Origin: Leidyana gryllorum EB-2025a
Lineage: Eukaryota; Apicomplexa
Length of the DNA: 64,000 bases
Reading direction: 5' to 3'
Assembly (NCBI GenBank): GCA_048772705.1
Contig: JBLWGC010000216.1
Location: 62,001-126,000 of the forward strand
This document shows positions 42,709-53,992 of the stretch, piece after piece. The notes below the pieces were generated by a model. It searched no databases. It worked only from the letters and a program-made list of their open reading frames with translations, and had not been told where the DNA came from. The number at the start of each line of letters is the position of its first letter. Position 1 is the first letter of the stretch. A program made the translations under genes and the position numbers.

Positions 42709-43736
42709 TTGTGAGATTGTGAAACACACGGATCTGAGTTTGTGAGGGACATACCTCATTGGAGGAAAAAAAAACTGTTTTGGTGAATCTCCTTCGAGAG
42801 GGACTATTGTTCTGGTTTTCGGTCATTGCTCACCACTCCCATTGAGACACACGCTCGCTCGCTCGCTCGCTCGCAACTGCCAAGAAATATCACACAGACA
42901 GACCTATATCTGTGTGTGTGTGCGCTGAATAAGTGTGACTTTCGTACTCTGTGGTGGTGTCGTCGTCGATCAACTCGGTTCCTGCCGTGCACAGAGACAC
43001 ACACTCTCTCTCTGTCTCACACACACTGACACACACTCTCTGAGGGTTGGTGTTTCAACAGCGGTGTTGATCTGCATTGTGTCGGTTGAGCGATCTGGCT
43101 GTCATTTACGGAGGCAGTTTTTTGAGGTTCAGAGATTGGAGTCACAATTGTAGAGGGCGCGCATTCGGTGAAGGCGGATGATAAATCACCCACATTCTTG
43201 AACTGAAGACACAAGTATTCTTACTATGACGAATTTCGTCCCCCAGTTCATTCTGACCACTATGCTCTTTATCAGTAACAACGAGAGTGAGGCTGTAACT
43301 GGATCACGTGTGGAGCTGTTCCCTCCTCGCTGCCGCGAACCATCCTAATAGCCCCTCACCCCCGACGCCCGAGAAGCTCCCACTACCTGCCACCCTACAA
43401 TTTATCCCCACCACATTCCACTACGTGTACCTGACTCCGCACAATACTACCTGCCATCCCATCCTTGCCTGCCAAGACCGCATTCACACATTCCACACAC
43501 AAGCTACACCATACTTGCACACCTTCTGACCTCTTGCCACGAGACCGAAATCCCCGCCAGAGCAATACTTCCCGTCCTGCAACGACTGTTACTCGATTGA
43601 TATCCAAGTTCACCCCCAAGATCACTGTCACTTACTTCTTATTCCCCCGAGCGTGCCCTTTGTTGCCAACAAGGACCACTACAACCACAACAACTAACAA
43701 GATCACCACTTTTCTCTCTTCCTCTCAGACAAGAAG
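42709..43736. other. Gene-poor 1-kb interval with simple repeats
   Basis: No convincing gene was seen on either strand over about 1,030 bp, the longest gap in the window. It holds a (GCTC)n run, CA/TG and CT tracts near 42900-43050, and C/A-rich sequence after 43310. Just before the AdoMetDC ATG a long pyrimidine tract ends in CAG at 43726-43728, which looks like a splice acceptor, so part of the interval may be a 5' UTR intron or leader region. The ORF at 43308-43529 is C/T/P-biased and not supported. Confidence 0.6.
42852..42874. repeat. (GCTC)n tetranucleotide repeat
   Basis: About five to six perfect CGCT/GCTC units in the gene-poor interval downstream of the Vps18-like gene. Confidence 0.9.
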
Positions 43737-44966
43737 ATGACGACGACGATGAGTCGACGATTCTTTGTTCCCCCGTGCGATCCTCAACTCGCCCCTCCCA
43801 CCGATATTGATGTTCCCTTCGAGGGGGTGGAGAAGAGACTGATTGTGCACCTAAAGCCCGGACTTCCATGGAGACCCTTTGACTTTTCCAAGGCTGAGTG
43901 GCAGTCGATTCTCGACTATGCCCACTGCGATATTGTTTCGGAAAGACATCTCGAAGACACCAGCGTTTATCTTCTTTCAGAATCCACTCTGACGGTATGG
44001 CCCTCAGGCTTCCTGCTCAAGACCTGCGGGCGAACCACCCCCTTCCTGGTATTGGACGTGCTGGCCAAATATGTGTATCCCGAACAACCGCTGGTCGATA
44101 TCGTGGACTGGCTGCTGTATTCAAGGTTGGACTTCTTGCATCCACAGTTCCAGGTGTGGCCGCATCAATCGCACACACAGGAGAAGGAGTATCTGGAAAA
44201 GATTGTACCTGGAGCTCAGCCGTTCCATCTTTCCGCTGGTCAACATGCCCTCGTCGGCTTTGTCTATAGCCCGGCCCCAATCGCTGATAATATAGAGTTG
44301 GAGGAGGCTCTGATGATGCAGATCGATCGTCATTGTGTGAGGGCATTCTCCGGCTTTGACACCCCAGAGGAACAACAGAATCTCGATGATGGAAGCGCTC
44401 ATCACGGCTTCCTGCGTCCCACTCTCGCTGCTGCTTCTTCAAAGGAGTTGGACGAGTTTTGGTTCTCTCCCTTTGGATACAGCTCTAATGCTTTGGCAAC
44501 TGGGCCGTCAAACCCGAGACACGCAGCTTACTTTAGCTGCCACGTGTCTCCCGAACCCGAGACCAGCTACGCTTCATTGGAGGTCGGAGGACGCGGAAAT
44601 AACAGCGACCTCATTCCAATTGCTAAACTGGTCCCCGCCTTTAATGCCAAGTTCGTCCACATCACTAAAGTGTGTGTGCGGTCTCAGAAGGTCTGTGATC
44701 TCGAAACTCAACTCGAGGAGGCCACATCCACGCTGAAGACACCGGGCTATTATCTGCGAGAGTCGTCGTCAGTGACAATCGGTCATTTGGCGATCCATCA
44801 CATATTGATGGAGCGCCCTGGCGCGAATTATCTATCTTTGGCGGATATCCCTGCCCTGAGCTTTGCAAACAAAGCCGGGCACCGTGCCAACAACGATCAG
44901 ATAACTAATGCTCTCACTACCGCCAGTGGAGACGAACTATCCGATAAAGTTAATAGCCAGGACTGA
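43737..44966 (+). CDS. AMD1: S-adenosylmethionine decarboxylase
   Basis: A single exon of 409 aa. The eukaryotic AdoMetDC marks are present: FEGVEKRLIVHL near the start, the processing site VYLLSESTLTV (self-cleavage between Glu and Ser makes the pyruvoyl group), LVLDVLAKY, FWFSPFGYSSNAL and SCHVSPEPETSYASLEV. The enzyme makes decarboxylated AdoMet, the aminopropyl donor for spermidine. The length is near that of animal enzymes plus a polar tail. The ATG is followed by a second in-frame ATG four codons on. A pyrimidine tract ending in CAG lies 8 nt upstream of the start, suggesting a 5' UTR splice or leader acceptor. No upstream regulatory ORF was confirmed. Confidence 0.95.
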   Translation: MTTTMSRRFFVPPCDPQLAPPTDIDVPFEGVEKRLIVHLKPGLPWRPFDFSKAEWQSILDYAHCDIVSERHLEDTSVYLLSESTLTVWPSGFLLKTCGRTTPFLVLDVLAKYVYPEQPLVDIVDWLLYSRLDFLHPQFQVWPHQSHTQEKEYLEKIVPGAQPFHLSAGQHALVGFVYSPAPIADNIELEEALMMQIDRHCVRAFSGFDTPEEQQNLDDGSAHHGFLRPTLAAASSKELDEFWFSPFGYSSNALATGPSNPRHAAYFSCHVSPEPETSYASLEVGGRGNNSDLIPIAKLVPAFNAKFVHITKVCVRSQKVCDLETQLEEATSTLKTPGYYLRESSSVTIGHLAIHHILMERPGANYLSLADIPALSFANKAGHRANNDQITNALTTASGDELSDKVNSQD

Positions 44967-45195
44967 CGACAGAGAGTCACTTTTGATCGAATGTGAAGAT
45001 CTCTATCTTAATCTCTCTGAGAAACGGTGAAACCTCGTTGTGTGCTCAGGGCCGCTTGGTGGGTGTTTCTAACTCCACGCGCCATATATTCATGAATTCT
45101 CATTTCGCATCGAGGCTTTCCTGTCATGGAGCCCGAATCGATCTTTTCTCTGACTGATACAACTGTTGTCTCCCAGATGACAAAAACATCCACAT

Positions 45196-45627
45196 CTAAA
45201 TCAGCAAATATCTGGCAGTCTTGCTGTGGGAAGGAACATAACTACTCTCAGATGTGGCAAACGATCCTCTCCTTCTTTTCCCTCCCCTCCGTTCTTGATG
45301 CTTTCTCCTTCTGTAGAACCGAATCCCGTGCCACGTCCACAGCCCAGCGATCAGCGCACTCAGCACACACAACGCAGTATTGGCCCCATTACTTCTGCTC
45401 GGGGGTCCGTCTTGGAACAGCAAATGCTCGGTATATGGTGGTGGTGGTGGTGGTGGTGGTGGTGGGGGGGGAGGAGGTGGGGGAGGCGACGCTTGGTGGT
45501 GGCAGCAATGGGCGGCCGCCGTCATTGGGGCGGCAGCGTGCTTCTCCGCTTGCAACTCGATATAAGTATGAAGGCTTCTCACCAAGTCATCCAAGGCTCC
45601 CTGCTCGCTTGTGCTGTTGGGGGTCAT
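45196..45627 (-). CDS. Poly-proline single-TM protein, unknown
   Basis: A single exon of 143 aa from the ATG at 45627 (MTPNSTSEQGALDDLVRSL). It has a short helix, a His/Ala/Cys-rich stretch (CCHHQAS), a run of 17 consecutive Pro, then one hydrophobic helix (TALCVLSALIAGLWTW) followed by a strongly basic stretch (FYRRRKHQERRGGKRRR), as in a stop-transfer anchor with a cytosolic tail. No signal peptide is seen, so a signal-anchor type is possible. The poly-Pro run is coded by a GTGG/GGG DNA repeat that also creates false ORFs on the other strand. The 5' ends of this gene and the F-box gene face each other 43 nt apart. Confidence 0.5.
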   Translation of the reverse strand: MTPNSTSEQGALDDLVRSLHTYIELQAEKHAAAPMTAAAHCCHHQASPPPPPPPPPPPPPPPPPYTEHLLFQDGPPSRSNGANTALCVLSALIAGLWTWHGIRFYRRRKHQERRGGKRRRGSFATSESSYVPSHSKTARYLLI

Positions 45628-45670
45628 CGGCACTTCTTTTTTTTGACACCTCTAACTCCCACTGAGCACC

Positions 45671-48446
45671 ATGGAGTACATGCCTTCCACAGTGTGGGGG
45701 CAAATAGTCCAATTTGTCGATCTCAAGACAGTCCTGACTCTCCGACAGTTGTCTAAACGTTGCTGTAAGATCCTCGACGATCCTGTTTTGGAGTTTTATT
45801 GGGGTGACTTGGTGCGAACACACGACCTCACACGACTCAAGAAAGTTAGTGCTCGCACATCGTGCCGATTTCTCATCCTATTTGGACTCAATTCGGGCCG
45901 ATGGCGTCGAAGGGACTTTGCGTCTTCTGCTTCGTACAGTCTGCCACCCATGCTGCAGGAACAGTGCTCAGTGGCAGTAATAGACGCTCATGACGGAGTC
46001 CATGCTGCGGCTCCTCCTTGGGGACAACTGCGGGTCGCGCGGGAAAGAAACCTCTTTGCCGAAGCTGACGGTCAAATCCACTTTCCTATCTGTCTCGAGG
46101 AGCGACCGAAACGTAATCGACGTCTGCATATCTTCTGGCCTACCGAGCCACATTCCGATGCGACATGGCACGGATACACCACTACGTATCTTTGTGGTAG
46201 CCCCTTAGCGACGTTGCCTCCGGCAGTTAGCGCTCCCTTTGAAAACCCGTACAGCGCCGTCAATCCGGAAGCGGTGTGGGCTGTCTCGGTGGGGCAGCAA
46301 GACACTCAACACTATCGACATATTCTAATACTTAATTGGAGTACCGTCATGATGAACGAACCGGTCTCGGGCGAGTCCGCTCACTGTCGAATATCCGTCC
46401 ACGACATTGTCCGGACCCCAACTCCTGGCGGTTGGGATGGCCAGAAAGCTTTGCCTCGCCCGTTGTGCCTCTTCTGTTTCAGTTTGACGGTATCTGCAGC
46501 AGCGACCAGTCAATTATCTCCGGCTGCTCCGGCAGCCGTCACAGCTTTGGATGCGCTTTGGTGGTCTGACGAAGGTATTTGTATCGTAGCTGTGGGAACG
46601 AGCGAAGGTGATGTGCGACTGAGCTGTGCCAAAGTCGCAGAAGAAGGTACTGAAGTGGTCACCATCACCCACAGTAGATGGTTGGGGAAATCACGGGATC
46701 GTGTCAAAAGAGTCGGCCTCTCTGTCGACGAGGCCGGCTATCTACATGTCTTCGCCGAATGGGAACCGGCACAGTACTGTGCGGTCTATCGAGCCCAAAT
46801 GAGCCCCGATATGGGTACCTCCGAATATCCCTGGAAGACACTCTGCGAGGTCGGATATGACCATCGAGTTTTACCCAACCCGATATTCACATTCTGTCAC
46901 ACTATGAAACAGCTTCTCACCGTCACTGCAACGGGATCTATCGCCCTCATAGATCTCACTCAACAAGTTGAACAGCCAACTCACACTGCAATAGGGCCAT
47001 TGACCTTCACAATAGGCGGCACCCTCGAGGAGGCGCGCTGGAATCTACAACAGAGCCCCCCATGGCTCTCCGAATACAGAGTCAATTGTCGTCCAGCATT
47101 CGTCACAGCCATTCCGTCGCTGGGCCATTGGGCCATAGGTGAGTGATATTTTCCTTTCTCTCCACAACTTTCGAGTTTCCTCAGCTGTCGACAAGAATCT
47201 AAGGATCGTCGCACTCAAAGATGGAATACTCAGATTGGTAACACTGATGACTGGACATTATCACAAGATATATATGGGAAAGTATGACGGGGCCTACAGG
47301 TTCGTCACAATCGATCGAGCAGAAATGCTACTGATCTGGGATCTTCGCCGAAGACAAAAGGTGGCACACATTTCTCTATTGGACCCAACTGGTCAATCGG
47401 ATCTACGCAGAGAGCTCTCAGCCCTAAGTTTGAGCAGCGCGGCCCGGGAGCTATCCGCTACACTCTCCCCATCACACACCAGTGTCAATATCTCCCCTCC
47501 AATGGCTGCCGTACACCCCCCAGCGCCTTCCATTCCCGATCCCAAGATGGAGTTCCCCGACTTGGCTCAGCCATCAGCTTTCCCCCCTCTCCCGGGCGAA
47601 GATGACCCCCTCCGACTATCTTGTGTGCCTTCGCGCCCCTCGCATGGCTGGGGCAAAACTGCACGCGCAGCAATCGATCTCACAGAAGACGCAGGTGGAG
47701 GCGGACGTCTGGTCGAAGATGTGGAAGGCGGCTTGGCGCCCACAGCTGAACCAGATCGACCCAGCAGTGGAGGTCGGCCTATGACCTGCCTGGAGATCGC
47801 TACTGTTGAGTTGGGCAGACGCCTGGGTCTGAGTGGAGACGACCTTGAGAAATATCACGAACTCTTAATCGAAGAGGCCAATCGACGGGAAGTGGAGCGT
47901 TTGGTGGAGGAGGTGGAGGCGGCTGTTGCCGCCGAAGCTGTGGCAACCGCCCCCACTAATCCAACTCCCGGTGCGGAGGAGCGACCCGGTGCACAACGGG
48001 ATACGGGTCCAACAGACATGGCAGAAATACAGTCTCAAGTCACTCGCAGTCTCTCAGAGCGGCCCGGCAGTGGCCGCAGGCCCTCTTTAAAGCCTCTGGT
48101 CACGTTGATAGCTCAGAAGGTCTACGGGCTTCCCTGTCCGCCTCATCTGGTCGTCGAAGCCTTGACCGCCGATGAATCCATGCCGATGAATCGTAGACTA
48201 CAAGCGGCCGAAGCTGACTTTGCTGGGAGCCGATCTGAATGGGTTTCGAGAGGAGAGAGGAAACTAAAGCAGAAGCTCCTAGTGAGAGCCGAGTCCGAGC
48301 GACATGGTGGACAAGCCGAAGATACCCCCATGAATCTCCTGCGCCGGCTGAATGCAGACCGTGCTGTCTCAGCAATCTCCTTTTCGGAGAGGCACTTGGG
48401 AGTCTTCTTCCAAAGCTTGGGCACCTGGGAGGTGTGGCGTATGTAG
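45671..48446 (+). CDS. F-box protein with beta-propeller-like region
   Basis: Exons 45671-47138 and 47185-48446 give 909 aa. An F-box opens the protein: MPSTVWGQIVQFVDLKTVL, LRQLSKRCCKILDDPVLEFYW. The middle has repeated beta-strand blocks suggestive of WD-like blades, for example LWWSDEGICIVAVGTSEGDV, VDKNLRIVALKDGILRLVT and LLIWDLRRRQKV. The C-terminal 250 residues are disordered and Ala/Glu-rich, then end with short helical blocks. F-box/WD proteins act as substrate receptors of SCF ubiquitin ligases. The intron junction completes a blade. The stop lies 8 nt from the stop of the convergent gene. Confidence 0.75.
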
Positions 48447-48454
48447 ATCTCTTG

Positions 48455-50271
48455 TCAGCCGTTTGGTGGGGGTTGCATATGGTGATCAAAGGGGGGACGT
48501 GGACCCATAGCACCCTGCATTGCCGCCATCCGCATTTGTCGCTGCTGCTGGGCTGCTGCTGCCATTTGTTGTTGCTGAGCCACCATTTGCTGCTGCTGGG
48601 CCGCTGCCATGTGATGCTGTTGCGCAGCTGCCATTTGATGTTGCTGGGCAGCCGCCATCTGATGTTGTTGGGCAGCCGCCATCTGGTGCTGCTGAGCGGC
48701 CGCCAATTGGTGCTGTTGAGCTACCGCCGCCATCTGCTGCTGCTGCGCTACCATCTGTTGATGGTGATGCATCTGCTGTGCCATGTGCATTTGCTGCTGG
48801 GGCATCCCGCCCACCCCCATGTGCTGTTGGGACATCATGGGGTTGGGAGGCATTCCTGGCATGCCGTGTTGAGCCATCATAGGCTGCTGTGGTGGTTGCC
48901 CCGCCATCATAGGGGGTCTTCCTCCCATTGCCATGTTGGGATTCACTTGATTCGGGGCTTGTTGCATCGGGGGCACCCCATATCCAGGGGTCGCGGGTTG
49001 GCCAGTCGGCTGCGGACCTGTTGAAGGCATATTTGGGGGAGCAGCCCCTCCGGGTTGCATCTGAGCTTGTCCCACTGCCCCCTGAGGCTTGAAGGTGGTG
49101 CTTCCAACCGAGCTGGGAGGGCCAACGGAAGGAAGTGGAACCACATTTTTCCCCCAAAGATAGTTGAGGGCATTATCCAGATGGGTCAACGGTGCCACGA
49201 AGGCCTGGAGGATGGGTAGTAGAGTTTGCCATGCATTGCTGATCTCGTGATCATCCTAAAGCGAGGCAGAAAATTGATATAGAACACGTGCGTGTGTGAA
49301 TGGTGTCCCACCTGCGCGTGATGTACTGTGACAGTTTTCGCATCACACATAAATACGCAGCTTCGGCCCGACTTTTGAAACATGGCGGACCAATCCACTG
49401 GAACTCCTGGCGGTTGATACCTGGCAAATTGCAAGGCTTGTTGATCGTCCATCGCCTCCTTGACACGCAGATCATAAACGGCACGCTGCAAAGGAGTCAA
49501 GGCGGACAGTGATTGTGGTGGGAGAGCGATCGGTTGACGTTCGCGGGGCAATGGCTCTTGATGTCTTTGGAACACGAGATAGTTCGACACTTCGGGATCA
49601 TATGCCTGAAGCAGAAATGGCATTATTGGCGACTTGAACTCACAATTGTCCAGTGTGGGAAATGGTGTAAGAGGAAATGGTACAATTCAAAGATCCTGAG
49701 CTCGCCCTGGTGCACTTCACACTGGATGCTGGTATTAACAACTCGTGTCTCCAAATCGCTTTGGTCACTACCAACACCTTTGTGTTTGCGTCGCAACCTG
49801 GGGGTTGAAAAGCAGCTGAGCTAGGAAGACCGGCCCAGGCGTACCAAGTTAGGGACTCTTCACAGGCCTCGGGGCTTTCCCCAACAGCTAGAAAGTAGCA
49901 GGAGTTGCCGAAAGAGCAGATATAGCCGCCGGTCCTGAGTCCGTTGCGGCGAGGGGGCACGACTAGTAAGGCATTCCGCTGGAAGGAGGGTATGCTGTAA
50001 GGCAGAGGCAGGCAGACAGGAATGGACGTACGGCTTGGTCATACATGAAGTTGTCAATATTCTTCCGTAGGGAATTGCGGAAGATATTGACTTTGTTGTT
50101 GCCTGTGTTACTGGCTTCGACAGCATAGCGTCTGCGCGGAAGGTTGAGGTTCTTCTGAGGATGGGTTCGGCATACGTACCGTCGTTTACATGTGAAAGGC
50201 CCGGACTGTTGGAATGGGAATGGCTTATAGGGCGGATTGGCAGTCTTGGGCACCCATGGATTGGGCAACAT
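48455..50271 (-). CDS. Gln/Met/Ala-rich protein with conserved N-terminal half, unknown
   Basis: Six exons (50271-50180, 50131-50032, 49978-49845, 49797-49644, 49605-49312, 49255-48455) give 524 aa. The first half looks conserved: FTCKRRRYAVEASNTGNNKV, IDNFMYDQARNALLVVPP, FELYHFLLHHFPHWTIAYDP and WQTLLPILQAFVAPL. The second half is a Gln/Met/Ala/His/Pro low-complexity tail (MAAAQQHQ units) resembling activation or Mediator-type tails. No known domain is recognised, so a role in transcription is only an impression from composition. The reading frame switches at introns 3 and 4 and is supported by phase and by the continuity of the conserved blocks. Confidence 0.7.
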
Positions 50272-50334
50272 TTATGAGGTTTTTGCGTACCATATGGCCA
50301 CCTTCCGGTGAACTGCTCTAGTCCATTTGAAAAG

Positions 50335-50793
50335 ATGACTTCCACACTTCGCTGGCGGTCCCCACGACCGGTCTCACGACCCAAATCACATGGCCGCCAG
50401 TTTGATGTGCCCGAAGAGACTACTAGGCGCAGCCCACTAATCCACAACAGGGGCAAGGAACGGCGGTTGCCGACCAAACATGCTTGTGCCGTGCGTCGTA
50501 TCCTTCAATCCTCCACCATACTCAGCATCATGACGGAACGTACGCGTCGCCGTCTGATGGACTCATTGGATTTTGCTTCTACCCCTACTGGGGGCTTTGC
50601 TTTGTCCCCTACCCGCAAAGAGACACAGGGCGTTCCAGCGGAGCCTCTGCTGCCAGCCGGGATCAATCACATTCGGCACTCTCGCAAACTAGCACGGGTA
50701 GTGCACGCTTCACCTCCACTGTTCGTGAACCCCGAGTCACTAGGATTCAATGTGGTTACTGACAGGCAACGACTGCCAGGCAAGCTCTTCTGA
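50335..50793 (+). CDS. Basic protein of unknown function
   Basis: A 152-aa single exon starting MTSTLRWRSPRPVSRPKSHG. It is Arg/Ser/Pro-rich, with a possible short helix (RTRRRLMDSLDFA) and a C-terminal RQRLPGKLF. No domain recognised. It lies 63 nt from the divergent Gln-rich gene and 55 nt upstream of the CBM48-PP2C gene. Support comes from the open frame and fit to the packing; it could also be part of a longer 5' structure of the next gene, although the frames do not join at an obvious splice site. Confidence 0.4.
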   Translation: MTSTLRWRSPRPVSRPKSHGRQFDVPEETTRRSPLIHNRGKERRLPTKHACAVRRILQSSTILSIMTERTRRRLMDSLDFASTPTGGFALSPTRKETQGVPAEPLLPAGINHIRHSRKLARVVHASPPLFVNPESLGFNVVTDRQRLPGKLF

Positions 50794-50848
50794 TCGCACT
50801 CTTGAAGGCTTCTTTGCAGCTGGGCGAGCAGGTCCCAACGCCCCCAAC

Positions 50849-53800
50849 ATGATAGGCAAGTCCCCCATCCGAAGAGAGCTGAATCTCTACGAACCCCCCA
50901 TTAACAATCACCCATTGTCGTCCCCCAAGGAGACGAACAAACTTCACCACTTAATACTGACGTGGTCCACGTCCGCTGCACACTATGTTGAAGTGGCGGG
51001 CACTTTCACAGAACCGCCCTGGGCCGTCAAGGTCCCTCTCTATTGGTGCGGAGAAACCCAGACTCATTGGGTAGACGTACATGAAGTATCCCCTTCTGCT
51101 TGCGGAGTGCAACAGTTCAAGTTTATCGTCGATGGCGTGTGGAAATGTGATCCTACCTACCCCATTTGTGACGACGGCAGGTAGGCTGCTCCCTCACTCG
51201 ATCGAAGCTGACACTCGCACTCGCACTCGTAATGTGTGCATTAACAAATTACAACTGGCAACGCCCCATGCCCCATGCCTTACAATGCCCCGCTTCCCCG
51301 CACCCCTCATCTGTCTCTGTTCTGCAGCGTTTCGCATCATCTCAACAATGTTATGGTGATATTCCCTCATCGTTTACGCTTACGGTTATCCAATCAAAAA
51401 CTGCTCCGTCGTCAGAGTCATCAGCAAGGTTTCGTGACTCGACCCTCGAACCCTCAACAAGAAGGTAGAAAAAGTCTTCCCACCACGCCCCAGAATATTG
51501 ATACACCTGTTGCCGAAATGCTCTACGACCTACAAACACCCGAAGATCACACAACTGCTCATCCGACACAATCGATAGCATTGCCATTGCCGCTGCCTGA
51601 GCCCTATGACCCAACATCCAATGGACTGTATGGACATAAGATCTCGACGAGTGCCGATGCTCACGAGAACGAAGCTGGCGAGGATTTGATGTTGTCTACG
51701 GATGGGCTTTTACGCATTCCATCATGGGCTTGTAGGTAAGTCCTTTGGCCACCACGAAAAGGGTGGGCGTCAAGCGTTGTGGCTGCCATGCCGGCGGTCT
51801 GTAGCAATCCGACTTCTCTCAGTCTCTCTTCAAATGTGCTCTCTGACTCTCTTTACTGACTTCCTCGCTGCAGGTCCACTATGGATTCGAACACTGCTGC
51901 GCAGACGACCCCGGCCGCTTTGTCAAAGTCCAACAGTCGTGCTGTATTGGAGAGTCGGTGGCGGTTGGCAGTCAACTTGGAGAGTCACAAAGTATCAACA
52001 CCAAAGGAAGCTCCAAATCGGTTTGCGCTGGACAGACAGTCAACCACACCGCCGGAACTCCCCCGAAAAGATCCAAGAAATAGATGTTCCGGGAAACCAC
52101 CGATAGTTTCTGCTCACGGTGCCGCTTGTGGACAGAAGTGTCGGAAATTACTGGTTCAGTCTTGTGCTCAACCATCGTTAGATGACGAAGAACCCCAGAA
52201 GCGGCGTCGCCGACGTCAACAACGTCCTGCAACTACGGACGGTACCTTAGTGAGGTGTCTATCTCACCATGGGGGTCGTCGAGACATGGGGTATTCGACC
52301 GACGGAAGGTCGGTTCGTCTGACTGAATGGCCACCACTAGTCACCGATCTTCTCCATACCCCCGAGATCCTTCTGCAACTCCTGCTACCTTCGAATGTGG
52401 TCAAAATGAGGAAGCAGGAGCTGGGCTTATCCGCTGGTGAGATGCCAAGAAAGAGGCGCAAAGTCACTCTTGACATCCGCAGGATGGGCCATGACCCCAC
52501 ACCCGGAGAAGGTTGCAACTGGAGGAGCTGATTCATTCTATATCTCTTCTGACTTTAGATGTCTCGCGCTGGCAGATGGAGTCGGTGAATGGGATGATCT
52601 CGGATTCTCCCCCCGTAGCTATGCGGATGAACTCATGTCCGCTGTCCAATCCGTATGGGAAAATAAACAGCATCCCGTTCACCGATTGTGTGGGCGTATG
52701 GCCCCATCTGTCGTCGCCCGTGAAATAATGCGTCTTGCCCACACGGAGCCCAGAAGTTATGGTTCGGCCACCTGCTGCGTGAGTCATCCCTCAAAGAGCT
52801 CTGACAAACAAAATCCCCCTCCGATCCCAGATTGCGATATTCGATCCCAAACGACAGCAACTTGGAATATGCAATCTTGGTGATAGTGGACTTTGCATAT
52901 TGCGCAGAGGTCGAAAGTATCAAATGGTTGAGCACTTCCGCACAAAGGATCAATCACACTTTTTTAACTGCCCTTATCAATTGAGCAGAAGTCCCCCTCC
53001 ACAAGTTTTGGCTAAGATCTTCGGAATCGCAAATATTGAGAATGGGAAAGGCTTCGTTTTGCCTTCTGAAGTAAGCGGAGAGGGTAGCAGTGATGGTATT
53101 TTGGGCTCACAGGACCTGCCCAAGCATGCCAACTGCCACGATGTACCCGTGGAGGAAGGAGATCTTATCCTCATGGCTTCAGACGGATTATGGGACAACC
53201 TGTGGGACTTTGAGATCCGAGGGCTCTGCAACCTGGCGCTGGCTCCTTTTGAGGCATTGATTTTGCACGACGAAACGCTAGTGACAGGGGCAGACACCCT
53301 GGCTCGCGCAATAACAGAGGCGGCTTCCCTCCGAAGGTGAGTCCTCACACTTACTTCTCACTCATCTGCTGATGACTCATGCCTCGTGATCATTGCGTTC
53401 AATGTCGTTCTGCGTCCCGTGGTTACGGTGTGCCAACATTCTTTGCCATGCAATTCGCAATGATGTGCCCAACCAATGGCGTCTCCTAACGGTGTGTGTG
53501 CGTGCGCGCGCTCACTGTGTTTGATGTGGCGGTGTGACATGGCTCAAGCTTAGTGTTTCTACCGAAACGTGATTTGTGTGCAGCCGTGATACTCAAGCCC
53601 GAACCCCGTTTGCCAAGTCATACACGACGGAATGCGGAATGCCCGCCTACACTGGTGGGAAATGGGATGACATTACAACGGTTGCTGCGTGGGTGGCAAG
53701 GAGGAGCTTTAACAAGAATTGTGGGGCAGGACCTTCTTTACCCACAGTCTCAACCGCAAACCCACCCACCGTACTCTATCGTTTCCCCTACCATCCTCAG

Positions 53801-53980
53801 ACTGACCCTGAAAGTGACTATGACAGTGACACAATCTTCCAGAAAGACTTGGAGCGACGGCGAGAGGGCAAGATTCCCACCCCTGCTGCTCAGAGTGGCA
53901 GTAGTCGAGGTCGTCCGCGCCGTGGCCGACCTCCTAACGCCAGTATCTTCCCTATGGGGGCGAAATATGGAGAATTCTGA
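50849..53980 (+). CDS. Predicted CBM48 - PP2C (PTC7-type) phosphatase fusion
   Basis: Seven exons (50849-51180, 51328-51735, 51874-52436, 52483-52778, 52831-53070, 53113-53336, 53584-53980) keep the frame and give 819 aa. The N-terminal CBM48 domain shows LILTWSTSAAHYVEVAGTF, FKFIVDGVWKCDPTYP and HHLNNVMVIF. A disordered linker with a basic cluster (KRRRRRQQRP) follows. The C-terminal PPM domain is PTC7-like: PHPEKVATGGADSFYISSD, ALADGVGEWDDLGFSPRSYA, GSATCCIAIFDP, LGDSGLCILRRGRKY, LILMASDGLWDNLWD and GGKWDDITTVAAWV, covering the metal-binding Asp residues. An Arg/Gly tail ends it. The junction between exons 2 and 3 (138-nt intron) is the critical, untested step; an ATG at 51881 could start a separate phosphatase gene. 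Confidence 0.7.
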
Positions 53981-53992
53981 TCATTTTTAGAC

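Noticed and set aside
43308-43529. Plus-strand 73-residue ORF in the gene-poor interval
   Set aside because: Pro/Thr/His-rich with no domain, no splice partner and C-rich DNA; more likely leader or spacer.
45126-45665. Plus-strand frame with a poly-Val/Gly run
   Set aside because: It is opposite the poly-Pro run of the minus-strand single-TM protein; the GTGG repeat makes all frames look open.
48239-49024. Plus-strand Leu/His-rich frame of 261 residues
   Set aside because: It is antisense to the Gln/Ala/Met repeats of the minus-strand gene, whose other exons have conserved blocks and phased introns.
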